Below are positions 49,621 through 58,908 of a stretch of 64,000 nucleotides of DNA, one piece after another. The notes below the pieces were generated by a model. That model had not been told where the DNA came from, did no database searches, and saw nothing but the letters and a program-made list of their open reading frames with translations. The stretch covers positions 434,001 to 498,000 of the forward strand of contig CAVYDG010000013.1 of assembly GCA_963767245.1 (NCBI GenBank), given 5' to 3'. Each line of letters begins with the position of its first letter. Position 1 is the first letter of the stretch. Origin of the DNA: Roseiarcus sp963767245. GTDB lineage: Bacteria; Pseudomonadota; Alphaproteobacteria; Rhizobiales; Beijerinckiaceae. Position numbers and translations under genes: made by a program.

Positions 49621-50273
49621 CGCCCGCCTGCCCTCGCGAGGCGCCGCTCTGCAAGGCCGCCGAGCGCCGCGAGGCAGAGGTTGATCGCGAGATAGAACAG
49701 GCCCCCGCCGACATAGGCCTCGAACGGCCGATAGGTCTGCGAGGCGATGTTCATGCTGACGCGGGTCAGTTCGGCGATGCCGACCACCGAGACCAGCGAC
49801 GAGGCCTTGAGCAACAGGATGAATTCATTGATGAGCGGCGGGACCGAGATCCTGAGCGCCTGCGGCATGAGGATGCGCCGCCCGATGTTGAGGGGGCCGA
49901 ACCCGAGCGCGGTCGCCGCCTCGCCCTGCCCGCGCGGAACGGCGTTGAGCGCGCCGCGCAGGATTTCCGCCTGGAAAGCGGCGGAAGAGAGCGCGAGCCC
50001 ACCGACCGCGGCGACGATCGCCGGCACGTCAACTCCATACTTGGCGAGAAAGTAATAGATGAACAGGAGCTGCACCAGCAGCGGAACGCCGCGAAAGACG
50101 CTGACATAAGCCCCGCCGACGCGCTTGAGCCAGGGGCGGCGCGAGACGCGGGCGGCGCACACCGCCGCGCCGATAAGGAATCCGAAGACGATGCCGGCGA
50201 ACGAAACGGCCAGCGTCGTCGCCGCCGCCTGGGTGAGATAGCCGAACGAGTGGAGGATGACCTCAGGCTTCAT
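49617..50273 (-). CDS. Polar amino-acid ABC importer, permease 1
   Basis: 218 residues from MKPEVILHSFGYL; the frame extends 11 codons upstream into a REP-like repeat, so the later ATG is chosen. The family signature is YVSVFRGVPLLVQLLFIYYF and the EAA loop is EAATALGFGPLNIGRRILMP, with five helices. Partner of the next permease, which it overlaps by four bases. Confidence 0.92.
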   Translation of the reverse strand: MKPEVILHSFGYLTQAAATTLAVSFAGIVFGFLIGAAVCAARVSRRPWLKRVGGAYVSVFRGVPLLVQLLFIYYFLAKYGVDVPAIVAAVGGLALSSAAFQAEILRGALNAVPRGQGEAATALGFGPLNIGRRILMPQALRISVPPLINEFILLLKASSLVSVVGIAELTRVSMNIASQTYRPFEAYVGGGLFYLAINLCLAALGGLAERRLARAGGR

Positions 50274-50280
50274 GGCGTGG

Positions 50281-50370
50281 GATGGATTGCTTCGCTTCGC
50301 TCGCAATGACGCGCTTCACCGTCCACGAGCGTCATTGCGAGGATCGTAGCGACGAAGCAATCCATCCAGC
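50281..50370. repeat. REP-like palindromic repeat R4
   Basis: GATGGATTGCTTCGCTTCGC TCGCAATGAC and, inverted after 20 bases, GTCATTGCGAGGATCG with GACGAAGCAATCCATCCAG. It lies between the binding-protein gene and permease 1, where such hairpins commonly reduce read-through, allowing more binding protein than permease. Confidence 0.8.
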
Positions 50371-50434
50371 TAGGCCGGTCAGTGCTGCGTCAGTGATCCA
50401 ATCGACGAACCCCGCGCTCGCGATGACGCCGCCG

Positions 50435-51292
50435 TCAGATCGACGGCTCGGGGACGGTCTTGGGCAGGTCCATGGTCTGTCCGAACCAGGTCTTCTGAAT
50501 CTTCCCCATCGTTCCGTCAGCCTCGACCTTGACGATCGCGGCGTTGATCGCGTCCATCAGCGCCTTGTCGTCAAGGCGCGCGACCCACGAAAAAAAGGTC
50601 GGCTGCCCGAACGGCGGCGTCACCACGGCGAACGTGTCGGGGCGCTGCTGGGCGACGTAGGCGAGGTTCGGAAACGAATTGACCGAGGCGTCGATGCGCC
50701 CGGCGGCGAGATCGGCGTAGGACTGGTTGTTGTCGACATATTCCTTGACTTCGACCGGCTTTGGCAGTTTGGCGGCGAACGCCTTGAGCTGCTCGACCTG
50801 GGACGTGCCCTTCTGGCCGCCGACGGTTTTGCCGGCGATGTCCTCGGGCTTCATGATGCTGGCATCGTTGGCGCGCTTCATCAGCGCCGCGGTCGCGTCG
50901 GCGATCGGCACCGAGAAGGCGTAACGCTTCATGCGCTCTTTGGTGATGGTGACCGGGGCGATGACAAGATCGAACTTCTTCGCCTCGAGCCCCGGCAGCA
51001 CGCTGGTCCACGGCAGGTCGAGATAGGAGACCTTGACGCCCATCTCCTTGCCGACGGCGTCGATGAGATCGCGGTCGAGACCTTTATAGGTTCCGTTGTC
51101 GGAGATATCGAACGGCGGGAATTGCATTTCGGTCGCCGTCGTCAGTTCGCCCCGCTTCATGACCTCAGCCAGCGTGTCGTCGGCGAAGGCGGCGCGGGTC
51201 AGGCCGAAGAATGGGCCTGAAGCCGCAACCGCCGCCAATCCGCGCTGAAGCGCGCCGCGCCGGGTCAAGGCGAGTTTGTCGAATTGCGTCAT
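50435..51292 (-). CDS. Polar amino-acid ABC importer, periplasmic binding protein
   Basis: 285 residues. The N-terminus LALTRRGALQRGLAAVAAS carries a twin-arginine-like signal with cleavage near AFADD. The SBP_bac_3 fold is shown by TATEMQFPPFDISDNGTYKG, DRDLIDAVGKEMGVKV, SVLPGLEAKKFDLVIAPVTI and a C-terminal DGTMGKIQKTWFG. First gene of the importer; a REP-like repeat separates it from the permeases. The ligand is unknown. Confidence 0.92.
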   Translation of the reverse strand: MTQFDKLALTRRGALQRGLAAVAASGPFFGLTRAAFADDTLAEVMKRGELTTATEMQFPPFDISDNGTYKGLDRDLIDAVGKEMGVKVSYLDLPWTSVLPGLEAKKFDLVIAPVTITKERMKRYAFSVPIADATAALMKRANDASIMKPEDIAGKTVGGQKGTSQVEQLKAFAAKLPKPVEVKEYVDNNQSYADLAAGRIDASVNSFPNLAYVAQQRPDTFAVVTPPFGQPTFFSWVARLDDKALMDAINAAIVKVEADGTMGKIQKTWFGQTMDLPKTVPEPSI

Positions 51293-51577
51293 GGCGAAGC
51301 TCCCATTCCTGGCGGTTGCGATGAGCCGACGAACCGGTCAATTCAAACCTCGGAGCCAATGTTGACGACACTCATTCGGCTGTCAAATACAGGCTGAACG
51401 CGCTGGCAGTCCCCACCTTCCACCCCGGGACGCCAGATACGCCAAAGAGGCGCTTGCGCCTGCCCGGTTGCCGAGCCGCGTCGAACGTGCATTCTGTTAG
51501 CTTTCCAACGCAGGGGAGCGCGGTCAGACGCGATCCGCTTCAGGCGGAGGGGAGGACTTTCGCCTTTTGGAGCCATC

Positions 51578-52252
51578 ATGATCGAGGATCCGCCCCCGCT
51601 CGTCTTCGCTCCTGCGGCCGAACGTCCGCCGCCGAAGCTCGTCGAGCGCTTTGGCGGCGTCCCGACCAGCTTCATCGTCGACGCCATGAGCGGGACGGGC
51701 GCCCTCGACTGGCGGATCAAGCCGCTCGTCGGCCGCTCGCTCGTCGGCGTCGCGCTTACCTGTGACTGCGGCCCGCTCGATAACCTCGCGTTCATGGCTG
51801 CGCTCGAGGAATGTCGGCCTGGCGACGTGCTGGTGGTGGCGACCGGCGGCTTTGTCGGGGCGGCTGTCACCGGAGACCTCCTGATCGGCGTCGCGCGCAA
51901 CCGCGGCGCCGCGGGCTTCGTCACCGACGGTCTTGTGCGCGACCTCGACGACCTCGAAACGATCGGCCTGCCGGTCTATGCGATGGGCGTCACGCCGAAT
52001 TCGCCGCAAAGGCGCGGCCCAGGGACGGTCGGCGCGCCGGTCGTCTGCGGCGGCGTTGTGGTCGCCTCCGGCGACGTGGTGGTTGGCGACCGCGACGGCG
52101 TTGTCGTCGTTCCGCGCGCGCGGATAGCCGCAACGCTCGAGAGTCTCGAGCTGGTCAAAGCCGCCGAGGCCGCGACGCTTGAGCGTGTGCGCGCGGGATT
52201 GAAGGAGCTGCCGGTCGAGGTTCCCGCGTTGCGACGGATCAACAGGAGTTGA
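51578..52252 (+). CDS. RraA-family protein (possible HMG/CHA-type aldolase)
   Basis: 224 residues. SFIVDAMSGTGALDWRIKPL near the N-terminus and GDLLIGVARNRGAAGFVTDG, LVRDLDDL form the RraA core; the Arg-Asp of LVRD corresponds to the metal and substrate site in 4-hydroxy-4-methyl-2-oxoglutarate aldolases. The similar RNase-E inhibitor RraA lacks this activity. The catabolic setting (amidohydrolase and alpha-hydroxy-acid oxidase downstream) favours an aldolase or decarboxylase role. It is 46 bp from the next gene. Confidence 0.82.
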   Translation: MIEDPPPLVFAPAAERPPPKLVERFGGVPTSFIVDAMSGTGALDWRIKPLVGRSLVGVALTCDCGPLDNLAFMAALEECRPGDVLVVATGGFVGAAVTGDLLIGVARNRGAAGFVTDGLVRDLDDLETIGLPVYAMGVTPNSPQRRGPGTVGAPVVCGGVVVASGDVVVGDRDGVVVVPRARIAATLESLELVKAAEAATLERVRAGLKELPVEVPALRRINRS

Positions 52253-52298
52253 TGCGAACGGGCCAATAGGCATAGGCGCGAAGCTGGGGCGAACCTCC

Positions 52299-53156
52299 GT
52301 GATCGATTTTCCCATCATCGATTCTCATATCCATCTCCTCGATCAGAAACGCTTCGGCTACGCCTGGGCAAAAGGCGCCCCCAGGCTCAATCGCGACTGG
52401 ACGCCAGACAATCTTGCCAATGCGGCGAAACCGTACGAGATCGAGGGCCTGGTGTTCGTCGAAGTCGATGTCGACATGCCGCAATATCTCGACGAGGCCG
52501 AGTGGGTGGACGGTCTCGCCGCGCTCGACCGGCGCGTCATGGGCGCGGTCGTCTGCCTGCCGCTCGAAAAAGGCGCGGTGATCGAGCGGGAAATCGCTAC
52601 AGTCGCGAATCTCAAGACGGTGCGGGGCGTGCGCCGCTTGATCCAGAATCAGCCGGACCCCGAGTTCGTGCTGCAGCCGGGCTTTCTCGAGGCGATCCGC
52701 CTCCTGCCGAAATACAACCTTGCCTTCGACATCTGCATTTTGCACCCGCAGATGCCGAACACGCTCGCCATGGTGCGCCAATGTCCTGACGTATCCTTCG
52801 TTCTCGATCACATCGGCAAGCCCGGGATCAAGGCCGGCCTGCTCGATCCGTGGCGAACACACCTGCGGGAGATGGCGGCGCTGCCCAATGTCGTCTGCAA
52901 GCTCTCCGGCGCCACCACCGAGGCCGACCATGAGACCTGGACGCGCGATCAGCTGAGGCCCTACATCGATCACGTGATCGAGTGCTTCGGCCCGGACCGG
53001 ATTCTCTATGGCGGCGACTGGCCGGTCAGCGAACTCGCCGGGAGCTATCTGCAATGGCTCGCGACGCTCGATCTCGCGACCGCCGGCTTTTCGCCCGCCG
53101 ACAAGCGCAAGCTCTTCCGCGACAACGCCGTCAAGACTTATCGGCTTGGCGCCTGA
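52299..53156 (+). CDS. Amidohydrolase-2/lactonase-type metal hydrolase
   Basis: 285 residues from a GTG start. IIDSHIHLLDQKRF supplies the metal His-x-His of the TIM-barrel amidohydrolase, with AWAKGAPRLNRDW, FDICILHPQMPN, FVLDHIGKPGIKAG, VVCKLSGATTEAD and ILYGGDWPVSELAG at the later strand ends. This pattern is that of sugar-acid lactonases such as L-fuconolactonase. With the RraA-like gene upstream, a sugar-acid or lactone catabolic pathway is likely, but the substrate is not evident. Confidence 0.85.
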   Translation: MIDFPIIDSHIHLLDQKRFGYAWAKGAPRLNRDWTPDNLANAAKPYEIEGLVFVEVDVDMPQYLDEAEWVDGLAALDRRVMGAVVCLPLEKGAVIEREIATVANLKTVRGVRRLIQNQPDPEFVLQPGFLEAIRLLPKYNLAFDICILHPQMPNTLAMVRQCPDVSFVLDHIGKPGIKAGLLDPWRTHLREMAALPNVVCKLSGATTEADHETWTRDQLRPYIDHVIECFGPDRILYGGDWPVSELAGSYLQWLATLDLATAGFSPADKRKLFRDNAVKTYRLGA

Positions 53157-53187
53157 TGGACGCGGCTGCTCTATTCGAGGAAAGATC

Positions 53188-53784
53188 ATGAGCCTGCCTC
53201 CCTTGGCCCACGCCGTTCCCAGGCGGCGCTTCTACGGCAAGTATCGCGGCGTCGTGATCGACAATATCGACCCCATGCAGATCGGCCGGATCCAGGCGCA
53301 GGTTCCCGACGTGCTCGGCGAGTTTCCGTCGAGCTGGGCGTTGCCGTCCGTGCCGGCGGCCGGCGCCCAGGCCGGGTGCTTCATCGTGCCGCCGGTCGGC
53401 TCCCAGGTGTGGATCGAGTTCGAACGGGGAGAGGCGGACTATCCAATCTGGACCGGCGGCTTCTGGGGACTGGTCGCCGATGTGCCCACAGTGGCGCTGG
53501 CGCCGGCGGCGATCTCTCCGGGCCAAAACATCGTGCTGCAGACCACGGGGCAGAACATGCTCGCGCTGAGCGACGCGGCTTCGTCGCCGGCCGGCGGCGG
53601 AATCATCCTGAAGGCCGCCAGCGGAGCCATGATCGTTGTCAACGATACGGGGATCACGATCAGCAACGGCAAGGGCGCGACGATTACCCTTGTCGGGCCG
53701 ATCGTCTCGGTCAATTCCGACGCGCTCACGGTCATCGGATCGACCGTCGCAGTCGACGGCGTGACGCTCACGCCCGGTTCCTAG
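53188..53784 (+). CDS. Orphan phage gp5/baseplate-V-like spike protein
   Basis: 198 residues, starting at 53188 with GAGGAAAG upstream. The N-terminal ~100 residues are an OB-fold: RRFYGKYRGVVIDNIDPMQI, GRIQAQVPDVLGEF, GCFIVPPVGSQVWIEFERG. They match gp5/VgrG/baseplate-assembly-V proteins. The C-terminal half is a set of short valine/threonine-rich repeats (GITISNGKGATITLVGPIV, TVIGSTVAVDGVTL), like a beta-helix spike. No other phage or injection-system gene lies nearby. It sits between a lactonase-like and an alpha-hydroxy-acid oxidase gene, so its role is unclear. Confidence 0.75.
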   Translation: MSLPPLAHAVPRRRFYGKYRGVVIDNIDPMQIGRIQAQVPDVLGEFPSSWALPSVPAAGAQAGCFIVPPVGSQVWIEFERGEADYPIWTGGFWGLVADVPTVALAPAAISPGQNIVLQTTGQNMLALSDAASSPAGGGIILKAASGAMIVVNDTGITISNGKGATITLVGPIVSVNSDALTVIGSTVAVDGVTLTPGS

Positions 53785-53826
53785 GATTGGGGCAAGCGCC
53801 GACATGGCCCGTCGAATCAAGCTCCG

Positions 53827-55002
53827 ATGAACCCGGCCCTATTGCAACGCCAGGGCTACAGCATTGCGGCCCTGCGCGCGCTTGCCCGAAAGCGGCTGCC
53901 GCGGATGCTGTTCGACATGGTCGACGGCGCCGCCGGCGACGAGATCACCATGCGCCGCAACGAGGCGGCGCTGGCGGCGATCGAGCTCGCGCCGAAGCTG
54001 CTCGAGGGGGCGCCGACGCGCGACCAGTCGGTCGAGCTCTTCGGCGCCCGGCTGCGTTCGCCGGTCATCATCGGCCCGACCGGCCTTGCGGGGCTGTTGT
54101 GGCCGCACGCCGAGCTCGCCGCGGCCCGCGCAGCAGCGCGGTTCGGCACGATCTACTGCACCAGCCACGCCTCGACGGCGACGATCGAGGAAATCGGCGC
54201 GGCGACGCGAGGGCCAAAATGGATGCAGGTGTTTCTCTACAAGGATCGCGGCCTCACCGCGGAATTCGCGAGCCGCGCGGCGGCGGCCAGGTACAAGGCG
54301 CTGATCCTCACCGTCGACAACCAGGTCACGGCAGGCCGCGACCGCGACGCCCGCAATCGTATGTCCTTTCCGCTGCGCTGGGGGCCGCGCAGCGTGCTCG
54401 ACTTCGTGAGCCGGCCGGGCTGGCTGGTGCGGATGGCGCGAACGCCGTCGCCGACCTTCGTCAACTACGGCAAGCGGACCACGATCAGCGATTTCGGTCC
54501 GCTGATGGCCGAGCAGCTCGACCCCGACGTGAGTTGGGCCGACGTCGACCGGCTGCGCAAGCAATGGCGCGGGCCGCTCCTGATCAAGGGCCTCCTGCAT
54601 CCGGACGATGCGCGCGAGGCGATCGGGCGCGGGGCCGACGGAATCATCGTCTCCAATCACGGCGGCCGCCAGCTTGACAGCGCAGTCGCCACGATCCGGG
54701 CGCTGCCGGACATGGTCGAGACGGTCGGCGGGCGGGCGCCGGTCCTGATCGATGGCGGCTTCCGCCGCGGAATCGACGTCGTCAAGGCGCTGGCGCTCGG
54801 CGCACGCGCGGTTTTGATCGGCCGCCCGCACCTCTGGGGCGTCGCCTGCGCGGGCGAGGACGGCGTTTTCTGGGCGCTCGAGCTCTTCCGGCGCGAGATC
54901 GACCGCGCGCTCGCGCTCGGCGGCTGGGACGGCGTCGCCAGGCTCGATCCGAGCATCTTTTTTCGCGCGCAGAGCGACGGCAACCGCGGCGGCCCGCGTT
55001 AA
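53827..55002 (+). CDS. FMN-dependent alpha-hydroxy-acid oxidase/dehydrogenase
   Basis: 391 residues of the glycolate-oxidase/L-lactate-dehydrogenase fold. RMLFDMVDGAAGDEITMRRN near the start, PTGLAGLLWPHAELA, KWMQVFLYKDRG, the active-site block IIVSNHGGRQLDSA (His and Arg), VLIDGGFRRGIDVVKALALG and AVLIGRPHLWGVAC are all present. It oxidises a small 2-hydroxy acid to the 2-oxo acid with FMN. Context suggests it works with the RraA-like and lactonase-like enzymes. Confidence 0.92.
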   Translation: MNPALLQRQGYSIAALRALARKRLPRMLFDMVDGAAGDEITMRRNEAALAAIELAPKLLEGAPTRDQSVELFGARLRSPVIIGPTGLAGLLWPHAELAAARAAARFGTIYCTSHASTATIEEIGAATRGPKWMQVFLYKDRGLTAEFASRAAAARYKALILTVDNQVTAGRDRDARNRMSFPLRWGPRSVLDFVSRPGWLVRMARTPSPTFVNYGKRTTISDFGPLMAEQLDPDVSWADVDRLRKQWRGPLLIKGLLHPDDAREAIGRGADGIIVSNHGGRQLDSAVATIRALPDMVETVGGRAPVLIDGGFRRGIDVVKALALGARAVLIGRPHLWGVACAGEDGVFWALELFRREIDRALALGGWDGVARLDPSIFFRAQSDGNRGGPR

Positions 55003-55042
55003 CCGCGCTCGTCGAGCGCGGCTAACGGATGCGGCGCTTCTG

Positions 55043-56647
55043 CTATTCCGCCGCAGCCGACTGGACGCTCAAGTGGTCATGCTCCATCTCGAACGGCTCG
55101 GCCGGCGTGACGTGGGCGTATTTGGCGAAGGCGTAAAGCATCACGGCGATGCCGAGGTAGCTCAGCGCCACCACAGGCGACTGCCCGATGCCGAGATCCT
55201 CGGCGTGGATCAAGCCGAAGAAGGTCAGGATCGAGCCCGCGAGCGCGAACGCCGCGGCTTTCTCGAGCTGGCGTTCGATGATGAACACGGTGACGGCGCC
55301 GAGAATGATGCCGGCGAGCGTAGCGCCGCCGCCGAGCGTCGCCAGGCCCTTGTACAATATGCCGGTATTGCCGAGCTTGTCGAAGCCGACGGTCGCCGCG
55401 TTGGTGCCGGCGGCGCCGAGCGCGCCGTCGATCATGGTTTTGCCCCAGGCGGCGATCTGCGGAATCATCGCCAGGATGATTGCCGGCGCGTGGCTCCGCG
55501 GCGATTCCTGGAAGGCCTGCGAGCCGATCAGCATGCCGATGTAAAGCAGGATCGGCAGGATCGCGACGACGGGGATCAGGCTCGAGACCAGAGCCACGAT
55601 GCCGAGCCAGGTCAGCACCAGCACCATGACGCCGGTCGCGGCGGAATAGCCGACGCGACCGCCCATCGCCTTCCAGCCCGGATGGCCGATATAGACCGCG
55701 TTGATGAACGGATTGCCGAGCAGGCATCCGATCAGGCTGATGACGCCGTCGGCCGTCAACACCTGGGTCGTCGGAAACGAGTCGCCGGCTGCCGAGGCGC
55801 TCTCGACGTTGTCCATCGCCTCGACAAGATCATAGATGCCGAATGGAATCGCAGTGACCAGGATGATGCCGATGAACTTGAAGCCCGAAAAGACGTGGTC
55901 CACGGCCGGTATGGGAAACGAGAAGCCGAAGTGCGAAAAGGCGTCGCCGACGTTTCCGACGCTCAAGCCGCCGTAGCCGAGACCGAAAATGTTCGATCCC
56001 CAGGCGATGATCGTGCCCGCCGCGATGGCGATCAGGCCGCCTGGCACCTCCCGGAAGTAGCGCACCCCGCCGAACCAGTTGGCGAGGATGATGGCGAAGC
56101 AGACCATGCCGATGAGCGGCGTCTCGAACACCAGGAGGCCGGGCCGCATCGAGATGAAGGTGATGGAAATGCCGGCGAGCGAACCGAGCAGCGCCGCCCG
56201 CGGCGTGATCCTGCGGATCACCGGCGCGATGAAGCCGCCGGCCATCAGCACGAAACTCTGGACGAAGACCCAGGTGAGACCCGCTTCCCAGGCCTGGATC
56301 GGATCGTTGGTCCTGAGCAGGATCGGCAGCATCACCACGAACGTGACGACGAACATGTGCGGCACGCTGGTGCCCGACGGCAGGGCGCAGACATCGGTGC
56401 GGCCGGTCTTCTGGGCCAGCCGATAGGCGAGCCAGGCGTAATAGACCGTGCTTAGGAACAGCATCAGCCCGAGCGCGGGAAGAATTCTGCCGAACACCAG
56501 CGAATTCGGCATCTTGAGCACGTAACGCAGGAGCCCGGTCAATACGAGGACGTTGACCAGAATATTGGTGCCGAAACCGAAGAAGGCGTTCCAGTCGCCC
56601 GGAACCCAATAGCGCTCGCGCCCTGTCGCCATCGTCGTCGTTGACAT
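55043..56647 (-). CDS. NCS2-like (xanthine/uracil/vitamin C) permease
   Basis: 534 residues with about 12-14 membrane helices. It is longer than UraA and closer to AGZA-type or regulatory NCS2 relatives. Landmarks include VCALPSGTSVPHMFVVTFVV and DLVEAMDNVESASAAGDSFP; the latter lies where NCS2 proteins carry substrate residues. Substrate probably a nucleobase or related compound; the isochorismatase-like hydrolase downstream on the same strand would fit degradation of an imported nitrogen compound. Convergent with the oxidase gene. Confidence 0.82.
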   Translation of the reverse strand: MSTTTMATGRERYWVPGDWNAFFGFGTNILVNVLVLTGLLRYVLKMPNSLVFGRILPALGLMLFLSTVYYAWLAYRLAQKTGRTDVCALPSGTSVPHMFVVTFVVMLPILLRTNDPIQAWEAGLTWVFVQSFVLMAGGFIAPVIRRITPRAALLGSLAGISITFISMRPGLLVFETPLIGMVCFAIILANWFGGVRYFREVPGGLIAIAAGTIIAWGSNIFGLGYGGLSVGNVGDAFSHFGFSFPIPAVDHVFSGFKFIGIILVTAIPFGIYDLVEAMDNVESASAAGDSFPTTQVLTADGVISLIGCLLGNPFINAVYIGHPGWKAMGGRVGYSAATGVMVLVLTWLGIVALVSSLIPVVAILPILLYIGMLIGSQAFQESPRSHAPAIILAMIPQIAAWGKTMIDGALGAAGTNAATVGFDKLGNTGILYKGLATLGGGATLAGIILGAVTVFIIERQLEKAAAFALAGSILTFFGLIHAEDLGIGQSPVVALSYLGIAVMLYAFAKYAHVTPAEPFEMEHDHLSVQSAAAE

Positions 56648-56688
56648 CGCGTACTCCCCATCGTCCTGAGGTTTTTCGACTGGCCCCG

Positions 56689-57369
56689 CTATTCGACCGC
56701 GGCCAAAGCTTTGATCAGGGCGTCCGAATGAGCGACCCAGCCGAAAATGCCGCCCTGCGCCTTGATCATCTTCAGGCCCATAGCGTGGAATTCAGGAAAG
56801 TAGGAGCCGCAGCAATCCTCGAGGACGAGGCAGTCGTAGCCGCGGTCGTTGGCCTCGCGCACCGTGGTGTTGACGCAGACCTCGGTCGTCACGCCGGTGA
56901 CGACGAGCTGCTTCACGTCCCGGTGCTGCAGGATCGAATGGAGATCGGTGGCGTGGAACGCGCCTTTGCCGGGCTTGTCGATCACCGGCTCGCCCGGCGC
57001 GGGATAGAGCTCCGGAATGATGTCGTGACCGGCCTCGCCGCGGACCAGAATGCGGCCCATCGGCCCGGCGTCGCCAATCGTGGTCGCGCTGCGGCCGCGC
57101 ACCTTCTTCGCCGGCGGCAGATCGCTGAGGTCAGGCCGGTGGCCCTCCCGGGTATGGAGGGCGGGAAGACCGGCGGCGCGCCAGGCCGCCAAGAGCCGGC
57201 GGTTGGGTTCGATGGTCCGGCGCAATTGCGAAACGTCGTTGCCGAGCATTTCGCCGAAGCCGCCGGGCTCGAGGAAATCCCGCTGCATGTCGATGATCAG
57301 GAGCGCGCAATGCTCAGGCGAGAGCGCGAAGGCATAAGGTTCGGCCGCAAGGTCTATAGTCCTGCTCAT
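56689..57369 (-). CDS. Isochorismatase-like cysteine hydrolase
   Basis: 226 residues. The catalytic triad is visible as Asp in LLIIDMQRDFLEPGGFG, Lys in VIDKPGKGAFHATDL and the nucleophile Cys in TGVTTEVCVNTTVREA. The pattern is close to biuret, ureidoacrylate and related amide hydrolases, all of which release ammonia from small amides. It is upstream of and on the same strand as the NCS2-like permease gene, so the two may form a uptake-and-hydrolysis unit, but no substrate can be named with certainty. Confidence 0.87.
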   Translation of the reverse strand: MSRTIDLAAEPYAFALSPEHCALLIIDMQRDFLEPGGFGEMLGNDVSQLRRTIEPNRRLLAAWRAAGLPALHTREGHRPDLSDLPPAKKVRGRSATTIGDAGPMGRILVRGEAGHDIIPELYPAPGEPVIDKPGKGAFHATDLHSILQHRDVKQLVVTGVTTEVCVNTTVREANDRGYDCLVLEDCCGSYFPEFHAMGLKMIKAQGGIFGWVAHSDALIKALAAVE

Positions 57370-57930
57370 CGGTCAGCGCCGAGGCTGGGGCGGGTCGGCC
57401 GGCTGAGGCCCTCGGGCGAAGGAATCGAAGATTGCGTTGGCAGTCGTCCCAATTGCGCCAGTCCGAAGTTCGCGTTTGACATCTTCGGTCCCCGCCGGCC
57501 GACCCGGCCCCGATTGCCACGCAAGGACCATGCCTCACGCCTCGAGGAACGCGATCGTCACCCCGAAGCGGCGACCTCGCCCTGGGTGACGGCCGCGCTG
57601 CGCCTCCATTGGCAGTTTCCGGGTCATGTCCTTTTGCAGCTGGCGCCGATCCGGCGATTTCCGTGCGGACTGAGGTCGTTGCGACCGCGGACGCCTCTGG
57701 ACGTGGTTGCACATCGTGTGGATATTGCTGCTGATATTATATGCTGCGATGCACACGGACCGGGCTTGTGGGCGATCCCCGGCATCGTCGGCGAGCGGCC
57801 CCCGGCCTAACGGGAGACTGGCGGCCATCCCCGCCTCATCGCGTGTCCGGCTTCCGCCCGTCGCCCCGCCGCCCCGTAGTCGGTGGGCGATGCACAAACT
57901 CGCCAGCCTCGCCGAAGGGCGCGTTTAGAC
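57370..57930. other. Intergenic region, no gene supported
   Basis: About 560 bases between divergent genes. Short open frames exist on both strands but none shows a ribosome-binding site or protein-like sequence. It presumably contains the promoters of the hydrolase (minus) and the alpha/beta hydrolase (plus). No clear operator or repeat is seen. Confidence 0.5.
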
Positions 57931-58794
57931 ATGATCGTCCGGGCCGTCATGCTCGCCACCGCCGCGCTCGCGCTGGCGGCAGGCTTATTTCTCGCGTTCA
58001 TCCGCTACGAGCTCAGGCCGCGCCGGGCGCAGCTCGACTCCGCCGCGATCGGACTGCCGGTCGAATCTGTCGTGATCCCGTCGAGTTCGGGGGCAAAACT
58101 TGCCGGCTGGTATCTGCCCGGCGCGGGGCGCGGCGCCGTTCTCCTGCTGCACGGCGCCAAGTCCAATCGGCTGATCCTGGTCGAGCGCATGCGATTCCTG
58201 CGCGACGCCGGCTACACGACCTTGGCGATCGATTTTCAGGCCCACGGCGAAAGCACGGGCGATCGAATCACGATGGGTCAACTCGAATCGCTGGATGCAC
58301 GCTCGGCGCTCAAGTGGCTCCGTGCGCGTCTGCCCGGCGAACCCGTCGCGGCGCTCGGGATCTCGATGGGCGGCTCAGCCCTGCTCATCGGACAGCCGAT
58401 CGAAGCTGACGCGGTCATCGTCGAATCCGTCTCAATCGACGCCGCATCCGCCATTTCCAACCGCCTGGCGCTTGCCTTCGGCCCGCTCGGCCGGCTCTTC
58501 ACCCCATGCGCGCTGGGCGCGATGCGCATTGCCGCGGGAATTGACGCCTCGAAGCTCCGTCCGCTTGACGGAATAGCCCGTCTTCACCAGCCGATCCTCA
58601 TCATGACCGGGGCCGAAGATCAGAAGACGACTGTCGCCGAGGGCCGCGCCTTGTTCGCCGCGGCCAATCCCCCGAAGCGCTACTGGGAAACGCCCGGAGC
58701 CTGGCATGTCGACCTCGCCTGGGCGGGCGGCCAGGCTTATCGCGACCGGCTGCTCGACTTTCTCGCCTCGACCCTGCGGTCTCAACCGCGATAG
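57931..58794 (+). CDS. Membrane-anchored alpha/beta hydrolase
   Basis: 287 residues from MIVRAVMLATAALALAAGLF, an N-terminal membrane anchor. GAVLLLHGAKSNRL contains the oxyanion His-Gly, YTTLAIDFQAHGES follows, and the nucleophile elbow is ALGISMGGSAL (Ser). The acid may lie in MTGAEDQKT and the final His in GAWHVDLAW. The fold and order fit a serine hydrolase of the S9/BAAT-like type. Substrate not known. An earlier in-frame ATG at 57883 is possible but would give a non-membrane-like start. Confidence 0.85.
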   Translation: MIVRAVMLATAALALAAGLFLAFIRYELRPRRAQLDSAAIGLPVESVVIPSSSGAKLAGWYLPGAGRGAVLLLHGAKSNRLILVERMRFLRDAGYTTLAIDFQAHGESTGDRITMGQLESLDARSALKWLRARLPGEPVAALGISMGGSALLIGQPIEADAVIVESVSIDAASAISNRLALAFGPLGRLFTPCALGAMRIAAGIDASKLRPLDGIARLHQPILIMTGAEDQKTTVAEGRALFAAANPPKRYWETPGAWHVDLAWAGGQAYRDRLLDFLASTLRSQPR

Positions 58795-58908
58795 CCACGC
58801 GGTTTGCTTGCGGTCGCTCCGACCCAAATCTTCTGGTTGTGATAGAGGGTGCCGGTCATGGCTTCGCCCGTCCAGGCTTTGACGCACGATGGCTGTTCGC
58901 GAGGGTCG

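Noticed and set aside
55073..56455. Long plus-strand open frame (460 codons)
   Set aside because: Antisense to the NCS2-like permease; composition rich in D, R, H and E is the usual mirror of a GC-rich membrane-protein gene.
56641..57810. Plus-strand open frame of 389 codons
   Set aside because: Antisense to the isochorismatase-like gene, which has a complete catalytic triad; no family features in the antisense product.
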